Source: an uncultured Oscillospiraceae bacterium (GTDB lineage Bacteria > Bacillota > Clostridia > Oscillospirales > Oscillospiraceae). Taken from it: 64,000 nucleotides of DNA. How positions within the stretch are numbered: the stretch's first letter is position 1; every line of letters begins with the position of its first letter. Location of the stretch: the NCBI GenBank assembly GCA_944387065.1, contig CALXDM010000001.1, positions 62,001-126,000 of the forward strand. The letters are read 5' to 3'. Below, in pieces: positions 58,653 through 64,000 of this stretch. A model generated the notes under the pieces. That model saw only the letters and a list, made by a program, of their open reading frames with translations. It had not been told where the DNA came from and searched no databases. The position numbers and the translations under genes are program-made.

Positions 58653-59728
58653 TAGTTTTTTGCTTCCATTTGCTGATCTTGCTCCTGGATGGAGCCCTCT
58701 CCGGCCGCACGCGTAGGCAGGCGCATATACGAGATGTTCTCCACAATGTCCTCGATGATCCCCGCCTTACAAAAATCCATAGCCTGGCGGATGGCGTTGC
58801 GCAGGGCATAGGCGTCGGAGGAGCCATGGGCCTTGATCACCGGCCGGGAGATGCCCAACAGGGCGGTGCCCCCCACCTCGTCGGCGCTCATCATCCGCTT
58901 AAACTGGCCCAGTTCCTTGCGCACCAGCAGGCCGGCCAGCTTGGTCTTCAGGCTCTTCAAAAACAGCTTCTTGACCTCCCGGCCCAGAAACCGCCCGGCG
59001 CCCTCCATGGTCTTGAGGAAGATATTGCCCGCGTAGCCGTCAGACACGATCACGTCCACGGCCCCCTCCACCGCCTCCCGAGCCTCCACATTGCCCACAA
59101 AGTTGATGCGTCCTTCCCCGCCGGCCTTTTGCAGCAGCGCGTAAGCCTGCTGCTGCAGCTCGCCTCCCTTGGAGGGCTCTGCGCCAATGTTCAGCAGGCC
59201 CACCTTGGGCTCGGGTCTGCCCAGCACCCGCTCGGCATAGTAGCTGCCCATGAAGGCGAACTGGAGCAGAAACTCCGGGGTGCACTCCACCGTGGCTCCA
59301 CAGTCGATGAGCACCGCGCCCCCCTTCCCCGTGGGCACCACCGGAGCCAGCGCCGCCCGGCGGATGCCCCGGATGCGCTTGGCCAGCAAGGTGGCCCCGG
59401 CCAGTAGCGCGCCGGTGGACCCCGCCGAAACAAAGGCGTCCCCCACCCCTTCCTTGAGCAAGGTCAGCCCCACCGTCAGCGACGAGTCCTTCTTCTCCTT
59501 AAAGGCGGTGGCAGGGTTGTCGCACATCTCCACCACCTGGTCGGCGTGGGTGATCTCCAGCCCCGCGGGCAGCTCGGCAATGCCGTCGGCATGGAGCGCG
59601 GAGAGGATCTCCTCCCCCCGGCCTACCAGGATCACCTCCGCCCCCAGCTCCTCAATGGCCTGGAGTGCCCCCCGCACCGGGGCCTGGGGAGCGTTATCCC
59701 CACCCATGGCGTCCACAATGATCTTCAC
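58649..59728 (-). CDS. plsX: phosphate acyltransferase PlsX
   Basis: Converts acyl-ACP to acyl-phosphate, the first step toward phosphatidic acid. The 359-residue protein has MKIIVDAMGGDNAP at the N terminus, DNPATAFKEKKDSSLTVGL, SAGSTGALLAGAT, LNIGAEPSKGG and DVIVSDGYAGNIFLKTMEG, all characteristic. A short, charged C-terminal tail follows. It lies 6 bp after trmFO. Confidence 0.97.
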   Translation of the reverse strand: MKIIVDAMGGDNAPQAPVRGALQAIEELGAEVILVGRGEEILSALHADGIAELPAGLEITHADQVVEMCDNPATAFKEKKDSSLTVGLTLLKEGVGDAFVSAGSTGALLAGATLLAKRIRGIRRAALAPVVPTGKGGAVLIDCGATVECTPEFLLQFAFMGSYYAERVLGRPEPKVGLLNIGAEPSKGGELQQQAYALLQKAGGEGRINFVGNVEAREAVEGAVDVIVSDGYAGNIFLKTMEGAGRFLGREVKKLFLKSLKTKLAGLLVRKELGQFKRMMSADEVGGTALLGISRPVIKAHGSSDAYALRNAIRQAMDFCKAGIIEDIVENISYMRLPTRAAGEGSIQEQDQQMEAKNY

Positions 59729-59734
59729 AAAGAA

Positions 59735-61069
59735 TCAGCCTCCCTCCACACGTGAAAGCGTCTCCCGCAGCCCATCCACCAGCTCCAGTGAGCGGCTGGC
59801 CAGCAGCGCGCCGCGGTTTCGCTTGCCCTTGACCTTTTGGTCCAGGGCGGGCAGAAGCCCGAAATTGATGTTCATGGGCTGAAACTCCCCCACGCTCTGA
59901 TCGCTCACATATAGGGCCAGCGCGCCGATGGCGGTATGCCGTGGAAAGTCCACGGCGGGCAGCCCCAGCAGCCGGTGGGCCAGCTCCACCCCGGCCAGAA
60001 GCCCAGAGGCGGCCGACTCCACATAGCCCTCCACCCCGGTGATCTGGCCGGCGAACACGATGCGCTCCTTGCCCCGCACCCGGTAGTAGCGGTCCAGCAG
60101 CCGAGGGGAGTCCAGGTAGGTGTTGCGGTGCATCACCCCGTAGCGCACATACTGGGCCTGGCGCAGGGCGGGGATCATGGAGAATACCCGCTTCTGCTCC
60201 CCCCACTTCAGATGGGTCTGAAAGCCCACCAGGTTGTACAGCGTGCCCTGGGCGTTGTCCCGGCGCAGCTGCACCACCGCGTAAGGCTCCCGCCCAGTCC
60301 GGGGATCGGTCAGCCCCCTGGGCTTGAGAGGGCCAAAGCACAGGGTCTGCTCCCCCCGGCGGGCCATGACCTCCACCGGCATACACCCCTCAAATACCCG
60401 GTCGTCCTCAAAGCCGTGCACCGGGGCCTGTTCCGCCTGGCACAGCTGCTGCCAGAAGGCCAGGTACTCCTCCCGGCTCATGGGGCAGTTGATGTAATCC
60501 TCGCCCCCCTTGCCGTACCGGGAGCCAAACCAGGCCCGGTCCATGTCCACGCTCTCAAAGGTGACGATAGGGGCGGCCGCGTCATAGAAATTCAGGTAGC
60601 GGCTGTCCGGGAAGAGCTGGGCGATGGCCGCGGACAGACCGTCCGAGGTGAGCGGGCCGGTGGCGATGACCACCTCCCCCTCGGGGATGGCCGTCACCTC
60701 CCCCTCCTCCACGGTGATGCCCGGGTGCTGCCGCACCGCCTGGGTGACCGCCTGGGAAAAGCCCGTCCGGTCTACCGCCAGCGCGCCCCCTGCCTCCACC
60801 CGGGTTTGGTCGGCGCAGGCCAGGATGAGCGAGCCGCACAGCCTCATCTCCTGCTTGAGCAGCCCCACCGCGTTCTCCAGCTGGTCGGAGCGCAGGGAGT
60901 TGGAGCACACAAGCTCGGCAAAATCCCCGCTGTGGTGGGCGGGGGTCATCTTCCGGGGCTTCATCTCCCGCAGGGTGACGGGGATTCCCCTCTGGGCCAG
61001 CTGCCAGGCCGCCTCGCAGCCCGCCAGCCCGGCCCCAATCACAGTCACAGGCTTGATCTTCTCTAACAT
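59735..61069 (-). CDS. trmFO: methylenetetrahydrofolate-tRNA-(uracil-5-)-methyltransferase TrmFO
   Basis: Makes ribothymidine at U54 of tRNA using FAD and methylene-THF. The 444-residue protein has the FAD motif VIGAGLAGCEAAWQLAQRG, HHSGDFAELVCSNSLRSDQL, KRVFSMIPAL, YVRYGVMHRNTYLDSP and FAGQITGVEGYVESAASGLL near the C terminus. Follows topA by 7 bp in the same order seen in B. subtilis (topA-trmFO). Confidence 0.97.
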   Translation of the reverse strand: MLEKIKPVTVIGAGLAGCEAAWQLAQRGIPVTLREMKPRKMTPAHHSGDFAELVCSNSLRSDQLENAVGLLKQEMRLCGSLILACADQTRVEAGGALAVDRTGFSQAVTQAVRQHPGITVEEGEVTAIPEGEVVIATGPLTSDGLSAAIAQLFPDSRYLNFYDAAAPIVTFESVDMDRAWFGSRYGKGGEDYINCPMSREEYLAFWQQLCQAEQAPVHGFEDDRVFEGCMPVEVMARRGEQTLCFGPLKPRGLTDPRTGREPYAVVQLRRDNAQGTLYNLVGFQTHLKWGEQKRVFSMIPALRQAQYVRYGVMHRNTYLDSPRLLDRYYRVRGKERIVFAGQITGVEGYVESAASGLLAGVELAHRLLGLPAVDFPRHTAIGALALYVSDQSVGEFQPMNINFGLLPALDQKVKGKRNRGALLASRSLELVDGLRETLSRVEGG

Positions 61070-61076
61070 ATAGCCT

Positions 61077-63404
61077 TTACAACTCCTCCCCGCCGCCTTC
61101 CGCCTTTTTGGCCTTGGCCTTTTTCGGGGTGGCTTTCTTGGCTGTTGTCCGCTTCGATGCCGTCTTTTTTGCTGCGGTTTTGGACGCGGTCTTTCTAGCT
61201 GCGGCCTTGGGCGCCGCCGCGTCCTTCTGCCCGGCTTCGCTCTCCCCGGCAGCTTGCGTCTCCTTCTTTACATAGCCGCCCCGCTTCTCTTCGGGGGTGA
61301 AGTTGGCGCAGTCCGGATTGATGCAGAAGGGGCGCTTGAACCCCCGCCCGGACTTTTTGAACATGGTTTGGCCGCACACCGGGCAGTTGTCCTTGACCGG
61401 CACGTCCCAGGTCATAAAGTCGCACCGCCGGGATTCATCCTTGCTGTTCAGATGCTCACAGCAGTAGTAGGTGTACTGTTTGCCCGTGCGCTTGCTCACG
61501 CCGGTGCGCTTGACCAGTCGGGCGCCGCACTTGGGGCACTTACCCGGCATCTCCACCACCAGCGGCATGGTGAAGGTGCACTCCGGCCAGCCGGGACAGG
61601 CCAAAAAGCGGCCGAACCGCCCCGACTTCACCACCAGGTTGCGCCCGCATTGGGGGCAGATCTCCTCCGTCACCTCGTCGGGCACCTTGATGCGCTCGCC
61701 ATCCAAGTCCCGCTCCGCCCGCTCCAGCTCGGCGGAAAAGTCCTTGTAGAAGTCGCCCAGCAGCTGCTTCCAGCGCACCTGGCCCGACTCCACCTTGTCC
61801 AGCTCCCCCTCCATCTGGGCGGTGAAGTCAGGGTCCACAATGTCGGGGAACTTATCCTTCATCAGACCCGTGACCACCTCCCCCAGCGGGGTGGGGCGCA
61901 GATGCCGTCCCTCCTTGACCACATACTCCCGGTCGGTGATGGTGGAGATGGTGGGGGCGTAGGTGGACGGACGGCCAATCCCCCGCTCCTCCAGGGCGCG
62001 GATGAGGGTGGCCTCGGTGTAGCGGGCGGGGGGCTGGGTGAAGTGCTGGATGCTCTCCATTCCCTGCAGCCGCAGCTCCTCCCCCTCCTTCAGGTCGGGC
62101 AGGGGGGATTGGGGCGCGTCCTCCTCGTCATCCCGGCTCTCTTCGTAGACCGCGGTAAAACCATTGAACTTGATGGACGAGTGGGTGGCTCGGAACTGAT
62201 AGCCCGCCGACTCCACCTCGATGGACACGCTGTCATACACCGCCGCCGCCATCTGGCAGGCCAGAAAACGGCTCCAGATCAGCTTATATAGCCGGTACTG
62301 CTCCCCCGTCAAGTCCTTCTTGATCTGCTCAGGCGTCAGGTTCACATCAGAGGGGCGGATGGCCTCATGGGCGTCCTGGGCGTTGCCCTTGGCCTTGAAG
62401 CGCCGGGTCTTTTCGGGGTAGTAACGCGTCCCATAGCGGCCCACGATGAAGGTTTTGGCCGCCGCCAGCGCCTCCTCGGACAGGCGCAGGGAGTCGGTAC
62501 GCATATAGGTGATCAGGCCCACGGTGCCCTCCCCTTCAATGTCCACCCCTTCATAAAGCTGCTGGGCCACCGACATGGTGCGCCGGGGGGTCATGTTCAG
62601 CTTGCGAGAGGCCTCCTGCTGCAAGGTGGAGGTGATGAAGGGAGGTGCGGGGTTGCGGTTCTTATCCTGGCGTTTGACGGCAGTCACCTGAAAGGCAGAT
62701 TCCTTTATAGCATTGGACACCTCGTCCGCCTCTGCCTTGCTACCCAGCTCCATCCGCTTGCCCCGGCCGTAAAACTCCGCCTGAAACCCGCCCAGGTTCG
62801 GGGCGATGCGGGCCAGGTCGGCGGTGATGGTCCAGTACTCCTTGGGCTGGAAGGCCCGGATCTCCTCCTCCCGCTCCACCACCAGGCGGGTGGCCACCGA
62901 CTGCACCCGGCCGGCGGACAGCCCCCGCCGGATCTTCTTCCACAGCAGCGGGGAGAGCTGATAGCCCACGATCCGGTCCAGCACCCGGCGGGCCTGCTGG
63001 GCGTCCACCAGGTTCTGGTCGATCTGCCGGGGGTGGGCGATGGAATCGGTGACCACCTTCCGGGTAATCTCGTTAAAGGTGACCCGGCAGGTCTTTTCCT
63101 GGGGCACCCCCAGCACCGACTGGAGGTGCCAGGAAATGGCCTCCCCCTCCCGGTCCGGGTCGGTGGCCAGGTAGACCGTCTGGCTGCCCTTGGCCGCCCG
63201 GCGCAGCTCGGCCAGGGTGTCCTCTTTGGACTGGATATCCTGATAGTCCGGCTCAAAGCTAGTCAGGTCCACCCCCAGCTTGCTCTTGGGCAGGTCCCGT
63301 ACATGGCCCATGGAGGCCTTGACCTGAAAGTCAGGCCCCAGGTACTTCCCGATGGTCTTGGCCTTGGCCGGCGACTCCACAATCACTAAATTCTTCTTTG
63401 CCAT
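61077..63404 (-). CDS. topA: DNA topoisomerase I
   Basis: Relaxes negative supercoils. The 775-residue type IA enzyme has an N-terminal Toprim domain (LVIVESPAKAKTIGKYLG; DPDREGEAISWHL metal site), SAGRVQSVATRLVVEREEEI, and the active tyrosine in GLITYMRTDSLRLSEEAL. Three C-terminal zinc ribbons follow (CPQCGRNL; CPKCGARL; CPVCGQTM). The last 50 residues are Lys/Ala-rich repeats of the KKTASKRTTAKK type, as in DNA-binding tails of GC-rich bacteria. The start at 63404 fits the family and has AAGGG upstream. Confidence 0.97.
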   Translation of the reverse strand: MAKKNLVIVESPAKAKTIGKYLGPDFQVKASMGHVRDLPKSKLGVDLTSFEPDYQDIQSKEDTLAELRRAAKGSQTVYLATDPDREGEAISWHLQSVLGVPQEKTCRVTFNEITRKVVTDSIAHPRQIDQNLVDAQQARRVLDRIVGYQLSPLLWKKIRRGLSAGRVQSVATRLVVEREEEIRAFQPKEYWTITADLARIAPNLGGFQAEFYGRGKRMELGSKAEADEVSNAIKESAFQVTAVKRQDKNRNPAPPFITSTLQQEASRKLNMTPRRTMSVAQQLYEGVDIEGEGTVGLITYMRTDSLRLSEEALAAAKTFIVGRYGTRYYPEKTRRFKAKGNAQDAHEAIRPSDVNLTPEQIKKDLTGEQYRLYKLIWSRFLACQMAAAVYDSVSIEVESAGYQFRATHSSIKFNGFTAVYEESRDDEEDAPQSPLPDLKEGEELRLQGMESIQHFTQPPARYTEATLIRALEERGIGRPSTYAPTISTITDREYVVKEGRHLRPTPLGEVVTGLMKDKFPDIVDPDFTAQMEGELDKVESGQVRWKQLLGDFYKDFSAELERAERDLDGERIKVPDEVTEEICPQCGRNLVVKSGRFGRFLACPGWPECTFTMPLVVEMPGKCPKCGARLVKRTGVSKRTGKQYTYYCCEHLNSKDESRRCDFMTWDVPVKDNCPVCGQTMFKKSGRGFKRPFCINPDCANFTPEEKRGGYVKKETQAAGESEAGQKDAAAPKAAARKTASKTAAKKTASKRTTAKKATPKKAKAKKAEGGGEEL

Positions 63405-63414
63405 AAATGATCCC

Positions 63415-64000
63415 TTACTCCGTCTTCCATCTGACCGCCAAGCAGAAGCGCTTGCCCCTCTCCTCCCGCACATAGCCCTGTACTTGGAGGATGGTCAGCG
63501 CGGACAGCACCCGGCGCACTGGCAGCTGGGTCTGCTCCACCACGTCGTCCGCCTTCCGGGCTCCCTGCTCCAGGGCGCGCAGCACAGTCTGCTGATCGTC
63601 GGTCAGTTTTTCTTGACATTCCTTCCAGTCAATATATGCCTCCCCAGGGGGGATGTCAACCTCTTTTTTCTCCTCCCGGCTAGTCTGGGGCTTTGGGGGT
63701 TGGCGCTGGACCTGGCCGCTCTGGATACCCTCCAGGCGCTGGCGGGCCGCCTCGGGGGACAGCCCCGCCCGGCGGTCCAGCCGCTGTGGAAAACGGTGGG
63801 CAAACTCACACAGCACGTCCTCCCCCCTGAGGATCAATTTGGCCGCCCCCTCCTGGATCAGCCGGTTGGTTCCCTCGCTGGCCGGCGCGTCCCAGGGGCC
63901 GGGCAGGGCAAACACCTCCCGATCCTGCTCCAGGGCATGGCCCACGGTGTGCATCGTTCCGCCGTAGCGGGGGCTCTCCACCGCCACCACCCCTACGCAC
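63415..64000 (-). CDS. dprA: DNA processing protein DprA (5' end outside the window)
   Basis: The C-terminal 195 or so residues of DprA/Smf, the RecA loader for incoming single-stranded DNA. Visible: the end of the Rossmann-like fold (VAVESPRYGGTMHTVGHALEQDREVFALPG, quoted as ALEQDREVFALPG and EGTNRLIQEGA), a Gln/Pro/Lys linker, and a C-terminal winged helix (DVVEQTQLPVRRVLSALTIL). The frame remains open through position 64000, so the start lies beyond the edge. A GTG at 63990 is internal. topA starts 10 bp after the stop. Confidence 0.92.
   Translation of the reverse strand, partial: CVGVVAVESPRYGGTMHTVGHALEQDREVFALPGPWDAPASEGTNRLIQEGAAKLILRGEDVLCEFAHRFPQRLDRRAGLSPEAARQRLEGIQSGQVQRQPPKPQTSREEKKEVDIPPGEAYIDWKECQEKLTDDQQTVLRALEQGARKADDVVEQTQLPVRRVLSALTILQVQGYVREERGKRFCLAVRWKTE

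Overview
The window is a dense, GC-rich stretch of chromosome from an endospore-forming Gram-positive anaerobe. Support for a spore former comes from sigH, spoIIM, a cotJ operon, yunB, a gerW/ytfJ homologue, dacF, a SleC-type cortex-lytic locus and a Spo0A-like DNA-binding protein. The ispH-S1 fusion, the SCIFF ranthipeptide pair, rubrerythrin and Rex point to Clostridia. High GC together with these genes best fits the Oscillospiraceae (Flavonifractor/Pseudoflavonifractor-like). That placement is inference from gene content, not from a marker phylogeny. I see no prophage, insertion sequence, CRISPR array or integrated element; this looks like core genome.

Layout. 1-6.6 kb (minus): a zinc-ribbon protein, sigH, glmM, ruvCAB, xerD and spoIIM. 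6.8-8.5 kb (minus): the SCIFF peptide scfA and its radical-SAM maturase scfB, separated by an intrinsic terminator. 8.5-10.2 kb: thiol peroxidase, rhodanese and yaaA, a small oxidative-stress operon. 10.3-11.4 kb: the cotJ spore-coat operon with cotJA and cotJB fused. 11.5-22.2 kb (minus): a long gene string read murD, three M42 peptidases, a PLP lyase, yunB, ligA, an aminotransferase and a secreted nuclease. 22.3-22.7 kb (plus): rnpB, whose promoter shares its -35 bases with the divergent murD promoter. 22.8-28.1 kb (plus): pyrC, pyrF, a small zinc ribbon, pyrK, pyrD and a histidine phosphatase-GNAT fusion. 28.2-32.1 kb: a lipoprotein, rubrerythrin, a YtrA-type GntR/ABC operon and tRNA-Arg. 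32.1-38.1 kb: an SLH protein with rex, a split SleC locus, a DUF4364 gene, a CmpB-like membrane protein and a solo Spo0A C-terminal domain preceded by tandem 0A boxes. 38.3-44.3 kb (minus): deoC and a BMP-type nucleoside ABC transporter. 44.5-47.1 kb (plus): an XRE regulator with an ABC exporter. 47.2-52.8 kb (minus): an RpiR regulator, a BaiN-like flavoprotein, cmk, plsC and ispH-S1. 52.9-57.4 kb (minus): scpA, scpB, a DUF2953 gene, ytfJ, dacF and an rRNA pseudouridine synthase. 57.6-64 kb (minus): dprA (cut by the window edge), topA, trmFO, plsX, acpP and rnc.

Regulation is readable because the intergenic spaces are short. More than twenty sigma-A-type promoters can be seen, nearly all with a 17-bp spacer, and most operons end in GC hairpins. 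Recurrent themes are isoprenoid, lipid and envelope synthesis, DNA repair and replication, pyrimidine synthesis and nucleoside uptake, and sporulation.

The most unusual items are the split SleC genes, the orphan Spo0A_C gene with perfect 0A boxes, the cotJA-cotJB fusion, the terminator between scfA and scfB, the murD leader terminator combined with overlapping -35 elements, and the hairpin that covers the dacF ribosome binding site.
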